Origin: Chloroflexota bacterium
GTDB taxonomy: Bacteria > Chloroflexota > Anaerolineae > UBA4142
DNA length: 56,270 nucleotides
NCBI GenBank assembly: GCA_016215025.1
Contig: JACRMI010000118.1
Coordinates: 1-56,270, forward strand
Reading direction: 5' to 3'
The position numbers and the translations under genes are program-made. Each line of letters starts with the position of its first letter. Position 1 is the stretch's first letter. Of this stretch, positions 30,113 through 39,411 are shown piece after piece. The notes beneath the pieces are model-generated. The model ran no database searches. It was not told the origin of the DNA and was given only the letters and a program-made list of their open reading frames with translations.

Positions 30113-32124
30113 CGTTGACCTTTCAGTTCACGATCACTAAACACAAACTCGTCGCTCCACGCATCGGTGATGATTTTTTCTTTGTCGCCATTGACCAAAT
30201 CAAAATTCGATAATTGCAAATCGAGTCCGACAATCAAATCCAGACGCAGCGGTCGTCGAATGCGCGTCTGCCATTGAATCGTGAGTGCTGGTTCCTTGCG
30301 ACCGTAGGCTGGCGCACGCCAACCTTGAATCATCGGAGCTGTTTGCCCACTGATCGAATTTGGCATGATGGACTTGGCATCCGCGAACCAAGCGATGCGC
30401 TCCGCGATTTTATTCAAGCCCCAATGCCAATTCGCTTCGATGGTATGTTTGCGTTGACTCTCGATCCAATCGGTGATCCAAACGTACTCGTGCGCGATTA
30501 GCACGCGCCGACGAAGGCGAATCGGTTCACCTAAACGATCATAGCCTGTGTGCTCTGCTTGACACCAAGTCCAGCAATCGACTTGCTGCGGGGGAAACAT
30601 TGTAACCGTCACGCGCCCATAGTCGGCAGAGAATAATTCGCGCAGAAAACCAGCGCGCAAAAAGGGTGGCAGTCCATCGACGGTTACGATGTTGTGCGCG
30701 GTAGCGCCGCGAAAATAATCCAGCCACACATCCGGCATGTACGACGCATTGCCTGTATCGACAATCAGTTCACCACCATTCGCCCACAAAGTCACATTCA
30801 GTGCATCGGCATGTCCGTGCCGCACGATTTCGCCGCGCGGATCGACGTGAAAGGTCAGGTGAACGTTAAGTGTATTGTAAATCCAATAACCCGCATCGGG
30901 CAAGTAGAGAGAACGACTCGGCGGATTGACTGTCGCGGGAATTTCTGATTTATCCAAGCACCACAGCGCGTTTTCGGTTAGCGGGATTGTGTTCGCTAAT
31001 CCACACGCAATTTGACCTGCGCCGATCATGCCGACTAGCGACGCGACATCCGTATCCGGACTGAAATCGCCGATGATGGGGATGCTTCCGTCGGAACGAA
31101 TCAACGCCGCGCTGACGACGAGCATTTGTTTGACGCGTTCGGTGAAAGACCCTAAAGGTTTCGCTTGATCCGATTGCATGTCCGAGGTCGGCGGCATGGA
31201 GTTGGTATAGAGTCTTTCTTGAACTAGGAAACCTTTAGGGTCTCTTCGCGCAAGCAAATACACTTGCACGTACGTGCGCGTGAGGAGCAGATGATAATGC
31301 GTCGATTGTTCGGCGAGCATTCCATCGGGCAAGACTTGGCGGAATAATTCGCGTTCCAGAATTTCCCAGCCCGCTTTTTGAAATGCGGCGTTGCCGAAAA
31401 ACGCGCCGTAGACAAATACCGCGCGCGCGTTGTTGATGAGATGATTGTGCGCGGATGCTGTCTCCAAATGCGCGGCGAGCCATTCGGCGTGTTGCGCCAA
31501 CGCGGCGCTGACGTCTGCGCGCGCCGATTCGAACGCAGGCGCGCCCCACAAAAAGAGCAAGCTCTCGCACCAATTGACGATGCGTTCACTGACCGAATAA
31601 CTTTCCCACACCGGACTGGTTGAGCTAGCTGGATTACGTGCGCTCCAATCGCGCCAGAGTCTTATCCATTGTTCGACAAAGCGCGGCTCTTGTGTGTATG
31701 ACCAAGCTTTGGCGAGCGTGACGCCCCATAACCAACGGTTCAAGCAATAAAGATGTTCAATGTCGGCGACGGTTGGTCGCCAGTTGGGTCGAACAAAATC
31801 CAATTCGATGCCGGTTGCCAGTCGCAAGTGACCGTTGCAGATCGCGTCTGCTGTTTCGATGATTGCGCTCACTTGGTCGCCGAAATGTGTGCGGGCGAAC
31901 TTGGTACGCGATGCCACATTGTCGATTTTGATCTGCAAGCTTGATGGCTCAGCTTTTTGGATGAGAGGAGGTTGAACTGTCGTGCGTCTGCCAGCGATGC
32001 GATTCAATAGCCAACGCAACCATTCGAACGGAATCAGAAAAAATGTCAGCGCATTCGATCGCCAGCGCCAGCGAATGTAATTTCGCATTTCCACGCTGAA
32101 CAAGAAAGATAGTCCGCGTTTCAC
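30100..32124 (-). CDS. Heparinase II/III (alginate-lyase-like) family protein
   Basis: A 674-residue protein with an N-terminal alpha/alpha-toroid rich in Trp (NWRPTVADIEHLYCLNRWLW) and a C-terminal beta-sandwich. HGHADALNVTLWANGGELIVD and the following NASYMPDVWLDYFRG match the heparinase II/III core, including the His-Asp region of the active site. Family members cleave uronic-acid polymers by beta-elimination; in bacterial capsule or O-antigen clusters such proteins may trim or epimerise the chain. No signal peptide is visible; the first 50 residues are basic and hydrophobic (ALTFFLIPFEWLRWLL). GTG start overlaps the upstream stop as GTGA. Confidence 0.83.
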   Translation of the reverse strand: MKRGLSFLFSVEMRNYIRWRWRSNALTFFLIPFEWLRWLLNRIAGRRTTVQPPLIQKAEPSSLQIKIDNVASRTKFARTHFGDQVSAIIETADAICNGHLRLATGIELDFVRPNWRPTVADIEHLYCLNRWLWGVTLAKAWSYTQEPRFVEQWIRLWRDWSARNPASSTSPVWESYSVSERIVNWCESLLFLWGAPAFESARADVSAALAQHAEWLAAHLETASAHNHLINNARAVFVYGAFFGNAAFQKAGWEILERELFRQVLPDGMLAEQSTHYHLLLTRTYVQVYLLARRDPKGFLVQERLYTNSMPPTSDMQSDQAKPLGSFTERVKQMLVVSAALIRSDGSIPIIGDFSPDTDVASLVGMIGAGQIACGLANTIPLTENALWCLDKSEIPATVNPPSRSLYLPDAGYWIYNTLNVHLTFHVDPRGEIVRHGHADALNVTLWANGGELIVDTGNASYMPDVWLDYFRGATAHNIVTVDGLPPFLRAGFLRELFSADYGRVTVTMFPPQQVDCWTWCQAEHTGYDRLGEPIRLRRRVLIAHEYVWITDWIESQRKHTIEANWHWGLNKIAERIAWFADAKSIMPNSISGQTAPMIQGWRAPAYGRKEPALTIQWQTRIRRPLRLDLIVGLDLQLSNFDLVNGDKEKIITDAWSDEFVFSDRELKGQRCAA

Positions 32125-34007
32125 AATATACCCTTGTCTTGTAAGAACCGTTCAAGTCGTTCGTTGGCTCGACCATCCAGACGATAGAGATGCGTGGCGA
32201 TTGCTGCTTGCCAGGCGTTGGTTCGACGCTCGTATTCGGCATCGCGTTCGAGGCAATGCATGAGTGCTTGGCGAAGTTCATCCAGCGTGTGCCAAAAGAA
32301 AACCGCGTTTGGCACATCGAGCATGGGATTGGACGACATTTCGCCGGGCGAGCGAAAGACGACGGGCATTGTGCCAACCGCAATCGCTTCGATGCCGGTC
32401 GAACTGCCTGGCACCAACAGAATTGGGGCCAAGCGCATTAGTGCAGGCAAATCGCTTTCGAAAATGGCATATCGATTGACCTGGAATTTCTCTACCAGTT
32501 GCTCGACCTGATCGAAGAGCGGCAGGTGATAATGGAATTTTAGCAAGAGAAAAATGTCTGGTCGTTCGGACGCGATGGCAAATGCGTTGCTCAACATCGG
32601 CAGCGATTCTTCTGGCGCAAGCGAGGTCGTTATCAGAATGAACGTTGCGTCGTTGGGCAGTTTGTGCTTGGCGCAAAATTCCGCGCGGTCAAATGTGGTT
32701 TTGTCGGCAAGATACGAATAGCGAATGCCTCCGCTTAGACAGACGCGTTCTTCTCCTAATCGCTCGGCAAAAATGTGATAAGGGAATTCACCATACGCTG
32801 TTAGCACATCCGGTAATGGTGCGTGAGTATGTTGATTCGGCTTTGCGCGAACGGCTTGTCTCGGAAATTGAAAACCCATTTGGTTCGAGGTGTACAATCC
32901 GGTCTGCACGCCAATCAAGGGTACGGCGCGAACCGAACGAACGCCTGTCCACACAGCGCGTTCCATCGGCTGAAACTCGAATGGCAAAAAGACAGCATGC
33001 GCATTGGACAGTCCCTGGATGAGTGATCGAAAACCGCAAGCGATTGCGTTGTCGAATGGAATCTCAGGACTGAGCGCATTCGCATTGAGTTCGCGCCAGA
33101 AAATTTTGCCAATGTCGAGATCATCATAACGCACAGATTCCTGTTGATGTGTCCTACGCCAAGCAAAATATCGCCAGAGCAGGGTAGGTGACAGATGCAC
33201 GCGCAAAATACTTGCCGGCGAAAGCTGCGCTTCGAGGATCGAAATGTTTTGCGCGCGGCAACGTTCGCGCCAAGTGTGGCGTTCTTTGATTAATTCTGAT
33301 AACGATGCGGTGAAAACGGCGGCATAAGCGATGGAATGATTTCGAGACTGTAGATATGTTGGCAGACTGCCGAACATGCGCTCGTGCCACTGTGGTTCGC
33401 GTCGTTCCCACAAGACAGGAAAACGTGAATAGAAAATAACATCAGGCGGTTCGCGCAGCGGTTGGGCAAAACCAAAGACACGAAGCAAGAACCAACGCGC
33501 GATCTGGCTTGCACTCGATAGGATTCGACGCGCGAGAGCAGAAGTCAATGTCGAGTGAGAGCGTACCAGTGTCGGATGAAATTCAAATTTCACCTGACAG
33601 CGTGTGGCGACTTTTTCGGCAACATCGGCGAGGGCTGAATCATTGCCGTGCCATTGTACATTATCGATAGCGCCGGTTTCCAATATGCGCCGCAACAGCG
33701 CGAGCCAATAGAGTTCGCGAATGAGTGGCGACCGGAGCGGGCTGGTTTCTGAAAGCGGCGTGTACCACCACCAACTGATGAGCGAATTGAAAATTTGTAG
33801 GTCGAGAATATCGTGCAACGAAACCCAGTTCCAAAGCCAAATCGGAAATGTTTCGCGCACGCGCTGGGCAGCTTGATCTGCCATCGTCAAGAGATTGGGC
33901 GGAGGAGTTTCGTTCGACTGAGGAATACCGACGAGGCGCAGAACCCAATCGGTTGGACTGGGCGTCGCAGAAATCCGAGTGTCAGAGGCGAGAACGATTA
34001 GGCGCAT
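32121..34007 (-). CDS. Surface-carbohydrate biosynthesis protein, GT-B-like (LIC12162-like)
   Basis: A 628-residue soluble protein. I recognise no N-terminal motif, but the C-terminal 250 residues look like a GT-B donor domain: FEFQPMERAVW, VPLIGVQTGLY, ILITTSLAPEESLPML, LLKFHYHLPLF and finally LVPGSSTGIEAIAVGTMPVVFRS with a phosphate-contact Ser-Ser-Thr-Gly. This layout is shared with CDP-glycerol transferase-like and LIC12162-type surface-carbohydrate proteins. A paralogue of almost equal length is at 45651-47534. A transferase role is likely; donor unknown. It overlaps the heparinase gene by 4 bases. Confidence 0.65.
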   Translation of the reverse strand: MRLIVLASDTRISATPSPTDWVLRLVGIPQSNETPPPNLLTMADQAAQRVRETFPIWLWNWVSLHDILDLQIFNSLISWWWYTPLSETSPLRSPLIRELYWLALLRRILETGAIDNVQWHGNDSALADVAEKVATRCQVKFEFHPTLVRSHSTLTSALARRILSSASQIARWFLLRVFGFAQPLREPPDVIFYSRFPVLWERREPQWHERMFGSLPTYLQSRNHSIAYAAVFTASLSELIKERHTWRERCRAQNISILEAQLSPASILRVHLSPTLLWRYFAWRRTHQQESVRYDDLDIGKIFWRELNANALSPEIPFDNAIACGFRSLIQGLSNAHAVFLPFEFQPMERAVWTGVRSVRAVPLIGVQTGLYTSNQMGFQFPRQAVRAKPNQHTHAPLPDVLTAYGEFPYHIFAERLGEERVCLSGGIRYSYLADKTTFDRAEFCAKHKLPNDATFILITTSLAPEESLPMLSNAFAIASERPDIFLLLKFHYHLPLFDQVEQLVEKFQVNRYAIFESDLPALMRLAPILLVPGSSTGIEAIAVGTMPVVFRSPGEMSSNPMLDVPNAVFFWHTLDELRQALMHCLERDAEYERRTNAWQAAIATHLYRLDGRANERLERFLQDKGIL

Positions 34008-34029
34008 ACGGTCGCCAGTGTAAATTCAT

Positions 34030-35118
34030 TCATGCGCGTTCCGTCGGTTTCTGGGCGCGAATGTTCCACGCAAATCCAATATGCCGTCCGAGCGCAAGCT
34101 CGAGCGAGGTTTCGGGGGTGAATGGGCTGCCGTAAATCAAGCGACCGCCTTCGTGCGGTCTGTGTCCCAATGCAGCGAGAATACGTTCGCGTTCACGCTG
34201 AATACCAGGAATCGGCAATTGCGAAATCGTGAATGCACTTTTGCGTAATTGGATGTGCGAAAATTTATGGAGGAGCTGCATAAGCTGCGCGCGATTGTAG
34301 ACCCGCGTGTAAGGATTACGTTCGCCGCGGAATCTCGGTGCGCCTTCGGTTGCGCGTCCGAGCCATTCGGCTTCGGGCAAACGAAAAGCTTCACCGCGCA
34401 CGATTCCTTTCGGCAGCAGCATAAGCCAGAAAAAAGCCGACGAGCGTGCGTACAGCATCAGCACAGCTTGTCCGCCCGGCTTGAGCACGCGGAAAACCTC
34501 GTCGATGCCGCGATTCGTATTTTCGGTGTGATGCAAAACGCCGTTGCTGTAAACAATATCAAATGAGTGGTCGTCGAAGGGCAAGGTCTCTGCATCGGCG
34601 CGGAGGGCGATGCCGTCGCCGTGAACCGAGTGGCGCAGCAAGTCGAATTTCAAATTGGTCGACATGACGCGCTCGGGCGTAATATCAATTGATGTCATTT
34701 GTGCGCCGTGCGCCGCAAACAACGCCGAATGTCCGCCCGCACCACTGCCGATTTCCAAGACGTGTTTGCCAGTGAGTTGATCGAGTTGCATTTCAATTAC
34801 GGCAAGGTGCTCGCGCTTGCGAAATAAATCTTTGAGCAATCCAAGTTCTTGCCTGAGCCGGTCCATCGTCATGGTCGCATCATCGCTAGCGTACCACTGC
34901 TTGTAAATGTCGCCCCAGAACGTGGCGATCTTGTTTTTGTTTTCCGATGCTTGACTAGGCGTGAGATCGATCATGCCCGTTTGTTCGTCGGAGAATTGGC
35001 GCGCACAAGATTCGCAATGCAAACAGGTATCGAATATCAATCGACTAGCACAATCGGGACAGCACCAGCGCGCTAGTCGATTTTGAATTGTTTCAGAACG
35101 ATGGGCGAACGACTGCAT
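34030..35118 (-). CDS. Class I SAM methyltransferase with N-terminal zinc ribbon
   Basis: A 362-residue protein. The N terminus has CPDC (20-23), CLHC (32-35) and Cys38, a small zinc ribbon of the Trm112-like kind. The Rossmann SAM site VLEIGSGAGGHSALF (about 119) is followed by the acidic SIDITPE and by FDIVYSNGVLHHTEN, a typical methyltransferase-11 order. The C-terminal 130 residues are a less common extension containing EWLGRATEGAPRFRGERNPYTR. Likely methylates a sugar or lipid-linked intermediate. It follows the LIC12162-like gene by 22 bases. Confidence 0.85.
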   Translation of the reverse strand: MQSFAHRSETIQNRLARWCCPDCASRLIFDTCLHCESCARQFSDEQTGMIDLTPSQASENKNKIATFWGDIYKQWYASDDATMTMDRLRQELGLLKDLFRKREHLAVIEMQLDQLTGKHVLEIGSGAGGHSALFAAHGAQMTSIDITPERVMSTNLKFDLLRHSVHGDGIALRADAETLPFDDHSFDIVYSNGVLHHTENTNRGIDEVFRVLKPGGQAVLMLYARSSAFFWLMLLPKGIVRGEAFRLPEAEWLGRATEGAPRFRGERNPYTRVYNRAQLMQLLHKFSHIQLRKSAFTISQLPIPGIQRERERILAALGHRPHEGGRLIYGSPFTPETSLELALGRHIGFAWNIRAQKPTERA

Positions 35119-35131
35119 TTAGTATCCTGAC

Positions 35132-35959
35132 TCAAATCACACAAACAAATGCTTGCAGCGAACGACCCCGCAAGCATTGATAGCGAAATCCTGCACCAGA
35201 GAAAAACTTGGCGTACTGACTCAATGTATAGTCGTGGTCACCTAATCCGTCGTCGACGATTTGCCGTGATTGTGCGTTCGGCAAGAGCGAGTTGGTTTCA
35301 AAGACGATGCCCCAGATTCGACGCTGCCATCGCTTTGGCACGAGTCGCGCGACGAGTAATTTTATCGGCTGGGTGAAATAGTGTTTCCAACGAATATCGG
35401 CAACGTGCTCGCCGATCAAAATGACGACGCCCTCCGGCTTGAGCACTCGCCGAATCTCACGCAACAATTGCTCTGGAGCGTCGGAATGATGGAATGCCGC
35501 CGACATGAACACAAAGTCGACCGCACCGTCTTGCAGCTTCAAGCGATGAAAATCACCGAGAGCCAACACGATTTTTTCGGGCGAGATGTTGTAATGTTCG
35601 AGAACGGCGGGACCTAGCTTGAGCAAGCGATGCCGCGAGTATTCGATGCAGTAAATTTTTTCGACGTTGCCGAGTCGAAACAAATGGGGTTCCGCCCACA
35701 ACGTACCTGCGGCGAGGTCACAGCCAACGCCGTGCAGTGTTCGTCCAAATTGCTGGCGCAGAACGGCAGCACATTCTTCCAACTGTTGTACCAAGCTCGT
35801 GCCGGCCAGATAGCGTTCCATCTTGCCAAAATCGCCGTCGAGAATCCAGAACGGTTTTTCGCGCTCGGCCGTTTCGTCGTTCCAGTAGTCCGAGTATGCG
35901 ATTCGTTCTGCCTCATTCAGCCATTCTTCGACGGGATAAGCTAGGGTCATCGCGTTCAT
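35132..35959 (-). CDS. Class I SAM methyltransferase
   Basis: About 275 residues, starting MNAMTLAYPVEEWLNEAERIAY. The SAM site is degenerate (GVGCDLAAGTLWAEPH), but IYCIEYSRHRLLKLG, DFVFMSAAFHHSDAP and RVLKPEGVVILIGEHV give the standard motif order of methyltransferase type 11. The ATG at 35959 overlaps the stop of the fusion gene (ATGA); the longer frame to 36097 is rejected. The acceptor is not known; its coupling to the cytidylyltransferase-dehydrogenase suggests the same sugar. Confidence 0.8.
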   Translation of the reverse strand: MNAMTLAYPVEEWLNEAERIAYSDYWNDETAEREKPFWILDGDFGKMERYLAGTSLVQQLEECAAVLRQQFGRTLHGVGCDLAAGTLWAEPHLFRLGNVEKIYCIEYSRHRLLKLGPAVLEHYNISPEKIVLALGDFHRLKLQDGAVDFVFMSAAFHHSDAPEQLLREIRRVLKPEGVVILIGEHVADIRWKHYFTQPIKLLVARLVPKRWQRRIWGIVFETNSLLPNAQSRQIVDDGLGDHDYTLSQYAKFFSGAGFRYQCLRGRSLQAFVCVI

Positions 35960-37728
35960 CGTTGAGCCGTCAGCGCGTATTCGCTTTCGGGAACGAGTTG
36001 GCGTAAGGGTTCCGATCTGAGAAAACGAATCACTTCTTCGGTCGCCTCGATCTCCATGCGCGCGCGACAATCCTGGGACATCGACCCCATGTGACACGTG
36101 AGAATGCAGCGGTCGAGGGTTGCCAGTTCGCCAGAGTACGGCTCGCGCTCGAACACATCGATGGCCGCACCGGCAATGCGGCCGCTTTTCAGCGCCGTCG
36201 CAAGATCATGCTCGACAATCATGTTGCCGCGCGCGGTATTGACGAGCAACGCGCTTGGCTTCATCATTTCGATTTCGCGCGCGCCGATCAGGTTTTTGGT
36301 GAGCGGCGTCAACGGCAGATGCAGCGTGATAATGTCCGCCTCGCGGAAAATCGTTTCCTTATCTGTCCATCGCACGTGATGCGCATTTCCAAAATCGACA
36401 TCGGGCGCAAGATCGTTGACGAGAATTCGCACGCCGGGAAAGCCGCCATTCAAATGCGCAATCACTTTTTTGCCAATGCGCCCCATGCCAAGCACGCCGA
36501 TGGTCATCTCGGCGAGGCGCTGTCCCATAAAGCGATGCCACACGCCATTGCGCATCGTGCGGTCCGCGCCGGGAATATCGCGCAGTAATCCGATCATCAA
36601 TCCGACGGCGAGTTCTGCGACCGCCGGCGAGGGCGCGTCGGGTGTGTAGGTTACTTGGATTCCGCGCGCGCGCGCCGCTTGCAGATCGACGCTATCCAAG
36701 CCGATGCCAACGCGCGAGATCAAGCGAAGATTGGGCGCGGCTTGCATGACCTTTGCTGTGATCGGTTCAGTGCCAGCAATGAGAATTCCAAAGTCGCCGA
36801 TCATCTCTGCGAGTTCTTCTTCCTTGAGTCGCCGACCGATTGGGTTGATTATGTACTCAACTTTGTCGCGTGCGAGCAAATCAATCGGATAGCGATTGGG
36901 CTGTCCGAAAGGAACGGTTGTGACAAGCACGCGTCGCTCGGCTGCCGTTGTTGGAGCGACGATCAATGGCGCGGAGGTGAGGGTTGGCGTTGGCGAGGGC
37001 TTAATCGTGTAAGGTGTTGTCTCTTCGGTAAAGCCGCGTCGGCGCAGCCATTCTTCGATGGCGGGAATCTGCCAAGCGTAATCGACATCACCGTAACCTT
37101 CATGCACCAGTGGGGCAATGCGCTGCGTCGAAGTATTCACAACCCAGTTTGGACGCACGCTCGGACGCATTGTCCCAAAGAAACTCGACGGACGCAGCAC
37201 CCACAAGAGCGAGTCGGGAAAATAAGCATCCATGTTCGCATCGGGTGGCGTCTCATGAAATGGGTGCAGACATCGATCCGAAAGTTGCTGGGCGTACATC
37301 GGATGAAACTCATTGCGCCGGGAAATTGTCATCACGGCGTCGAGTGTCGCATCGGCGCGCAAGATCGCGATGCCTTGATCGATCAAACCATTCGTGACCG
37401 TCGGCGCGTTCGCGAGCAACACGACGAGCGCTTCAAGCTCATCGCCCAAGCGCACTTTGATTTCTTGATAGCCGTGTTGAATGACATCCTCGAGTGTGGC
37501 ATCGGGCGCATTCAACTCTGCCGGTCGCTCGATAATTTCTGCGCCATAGTGTTTGCCGACGCGCGCCATGCCCGCATCATCGGTCGAAAGAAATGTGCGC
37601 GTGATCTCATCCGAGTGTTGTGCGGCGAGCAACGGATAAACCATCAACGGACGCCCTAACAATGGAAAGGTGTTGCGTCCGGGAAACGGTTGATTCTCTG
37701 CGCGACCACAAACGAGTGCGGCTATCAT
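35956..37728 (-). CDS. Fusion: CMP-sugar cytidylyltransferase-like domain plus D-2-hydroxyacid dehydrogenase
   Basis: A 590-residue two-domain protein. Residues 1 to about 235 resemble acylneuraminate cytidylyltransferases (MIAALVCGRAENQPFPGRN..., FLSTDDAG, VVLLANAPTVT), but the CTP loop reads FPGRN instead of FPGKN and the usual S/T-G is lost, so this domain may be weakly active or structural. After a Pro/Thr-rich linker (about 245-270), residues 270-590 form a D-isomer-specific 2-hydroxyacid dehydrogenase like SerA: SRVGIGLDSVD, Rossmann VLGMGRIGKKV, NTARG (Arg), VFEREPY (Glu) and CHMGSMS (His), giving a full Arg-Glu-His catalytic set. The stand-alone cytidylyltransferase lies directly upstream with a 4-base overlap. 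Domains in one chain suggest that an alpha-hydroxy/keto acid is reduced or oxidised and CMP-activated in one pathway. Confidence 0.85.
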   Translation of the reverse strand: MIAALVCGRAENQPFPGRNTFPLLGRPLMVYPLLAAQHSDEITRTFLSTDDAGMARVGKHYGAEIIERPAELNAPDATLEDVIQHGYQEIKVRLGDELEALVVLLANAPTVTNGLIDQGIAILRADATLDAVMTISRRNEFHPMYAQQLSDRCLHPFHETPPDANMDAYFPDSLLWVLRPSSFFGTMRPSVRPNWVVNTSTQRIAPLVHEGYGDVDYAWQIPAIEEWLRRRGFTEETTPYTIKPSPTPTLTSAPLIVAPTTAAERRVLVTTVPFGQPNRYPIDLLARDKVEYIINPIGRRLKEEELAEMIGDFGILIAGTEPITAKVMQAAPNLRLISRVGIGLDSVDLQAARARGIQVTYTPDAPSPAVAELAVGLMIGLLRDIPGADRTMRNGVWHRFMGQRLAEMTIGVLGMGRIGKKVIAHLNGGFPGVRILVNDLAPDVDFGNAHHVRWTDKETIFREADIITLHLPLTPLTKNLIGAREIEMMKPSALLVNTARGNMIVEHDLATALKSGRIAGAAIDVFEREPYSGELATLDRCILTCHMGSMSQDCRARMEIEATEEVIRFLRSEPLRQLVPESEYALTAQR

Positions 37729-38477
37729 TTTGATTCCTGGGGTGTGATGCCGTGCGCTTTGAGCCAGTATTCGACGAGCGGCATCTGCCATTCATAATCA
37801 ACGTCGAGTCCGCCCCATTGTTTGAGCGGATAAATTTTCTGTCCCATCCACTTTTGCGGCAACAAACCCGCGTGAAGGTTTTCCAAACAGCGCGGGCGCA
37901 CGATAGATAGCCCCATGTCGGCGAACCAAACATCGCCTTGCGAATCGCGGTCGCAGTTGAGCGTCGCGGGATCGCCGAACGTTTGAAATGGGACGAACGG
38001 ATGCAGCAAACCATCGTCGCCGATTTTGCGCGCGCGCAAGGGACTCCACATGTTGTAGCACGAAACAGTCACCGCCGAATCGTATTCGGGATGTGTGCGC
38101 AGAACGTCAACTCCTGTGTCAATGATGTCCGGCGTGAGCGTCGCCGTATTCGCAAACAAGAGCACCATCAGTTCGACGCTCTGTCCGGCTTGCGCGAGTT
38201 CATCGCGAATGACTTGATAACCATGCACGTAGGCATCTTCGCCCAACGCCGTTTTCGTCGCCAAGTGCGGAGGACGATCAATGATGCGCGCGCCGTATTC
38301 CGCGCCGATCGCTTTGAGCCGGGGCGAATCGGTTGAAACGTAAACGCGATCAATCGATTTGGCAGCGCGGGCTGCCATCAGCGGGTAGGCGACCAAGGGA
38401 CGACCCAGGACGGGATAAACGTTCTTGCCGGGAAAACCAGTGGAACCTTCACGACCTAATAAAAGTGCACAAATCAT
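37725..38477 (-). CDS. CMP-sugar (acylneuraminate) cytidylyltransferase
   Basis: A 250-residue enzyme of the NeuA/KdsB superfamily, which activates nonulosonic or related keto acids with CTP. REGSTGFPGKN (9-19) is the CTP-binding loop with the conserved Lys, and YVSTDSPR is the second family motif. The sequence VLLFANTATLTPDIIDTGV replaces the usual PTSPLR loop, marking a divergent subgroup shared with the N-terminal domain of the next gene. The tail DVDYEWQMPLVEYWL is also shared with that domain. It may form a heteromer with it. No NeuB-type synthase is seen in the window. Confidence 0.82.
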   Translation of the reverse strand: MICALLLGREGSTGFPGKNVYPVLGRPLVAYPLMAARAAKSIDRVYVSTDSPRLKAIGAEYGARIIDRPPHLATKTALGEDAYVHGYQVIRDELAQAGQSVELMVLLFANTATLTPDIIDTGVDVLRTHPEYDSAVTVSCYNMWSPLRARKIGDDGLLHPFVPFQTFGDPATLNCDRDSQGDVWFADMGLSIVRPRCLENLHAGLLPQKWMGQKIYPLKQWGGLDVDYEWQMPLVEYWLKAHGITPQESK

Positions 38478-38498
38478 AAGACCTCCTTGATTACCAAT

Positions 38499-39404
38499 TC
38501 ATCGTCTCAGTAAGGAGCGTAATCCTGCTACGAACCGTTGTTGAATAGCTTCGACTTTGGCATACTCGAAAACTGCCTCAATGCCGGAGGTGACTTTGTG
38601 TGTGTTGTGGATCTTGTTTCCAAATTGATTTACCAAGTCCAAACTGCGTCCTGGCAAATCGAGAATCGTGTAGAGCACAATGGCTTTGAGCAAGTCATCG
38701 GCAAAAACCTTTGCATCGATCACGCTAGCGCGTTGCGACCAACACAACGGGCTAGGCACATAGATGGCTTTACCCCACAACGGCTCGCCGCGATGATAAA
38801 TCGCACGCGCGTTCCGTGGACGACTCGTCTCGATGTCGATGTGCACCAGCTCGAAATGCTTGCCGCGCAAGAGTGCATCAATATCGCTGAACCAACCTTG
38901 CTCTTGCCACACCTCGATCAATTCAAACTCGACCTTGAGACATTTTACGAACGCTTCGCTCAAGAGTTGCGTCGCACCTTGCAAGATTTGCAAGTCGTGT
39001 CCTTCGGCGTTCACATCCATCAAATCGACAACGGCGTAGCGATTGATAAAGCATTGATCGAGCGTAATGCACTTGACCTGGATTTTCTCTTTGGCAAGAA
39101 GCGCATCTTGACCGAATCGCTCGACGAAGGCGGGCGACGATGGATGCAGCGACGACGAACGCGGATCATGCGCAACGTAAAATTCTCTTTCGCCGGCTTG
39201 ATTCGAAATGCAAATCGGGAGCGAACCCGAATCGCCAAGTGCTTCTGGATCGAAATCAAATTTTTCGATTCGGTCGATTGGCAACAAATTCCACGGACTT
39301 TTGAGCGGACCGCCCGATCCAACATCGGCAAAACCGATCTTGGTCTGCGTGGGTGCAAGTAGTTGACGACTGAATTGCGCTTTGCGTTTGTCGGTGATGG
39401 TCAT
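38499..39404 (-). CDS. FkbM-family methyltransferase
   Basis: A 301-residue SAM-dependent O-methyltransferase-like protein. FADVGSGGPLKSPW begins the SAM fold, and DLMDVNAEGHDLQILQGA is the FkbM signature (normally D-x-E-G-x-E-x-x-VL-GA) in slightly altered form. The C-terminal third, after LWGKAIYVPS, has no recognisable domain and resembles tails seen in glycan-cluster FkbM proteins. Neighbours suggest methylation of the growing polysaccharide or its precursor. The altered signature lowers certainty of activity but not of the family. Confidence 0.8.
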   Translation of the reverse strand: MTITDKRKAQFSRQLLAPTQTKIGFADVGSGGPLKSPWNLLPIDRIEKFDFDPEALGDSGSLPICISNQAGEREFYVAHDPRSSSLHPSSPAFVERFGQDALLAKEKIQVKCITLDQCFINRYAVVDLMDVNAEGHDLQILQGATQLLSEAFVKCLKVEFELIEVWQEQGWFSDIDALLRGKHFELVHIDIETSRPRNARAIYHRGEPLWGKAIYVPSPLCWSQRASVIDAKVFADDLLKAIVLYTILDLPGRSLDLVNQFGNKIHNTHKVTSGIEAVFEYAKVEAIQQRFVAGLRSLLRR

Positions 39405-39411
39405 GGTGATG

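Noticed and set aside
36655..37659. 334-codon + strand frame opposite the fusion gene
   Set aside because: Shadow composition and no motif; the fusion gene's catalytic residues are intact on the - strand.
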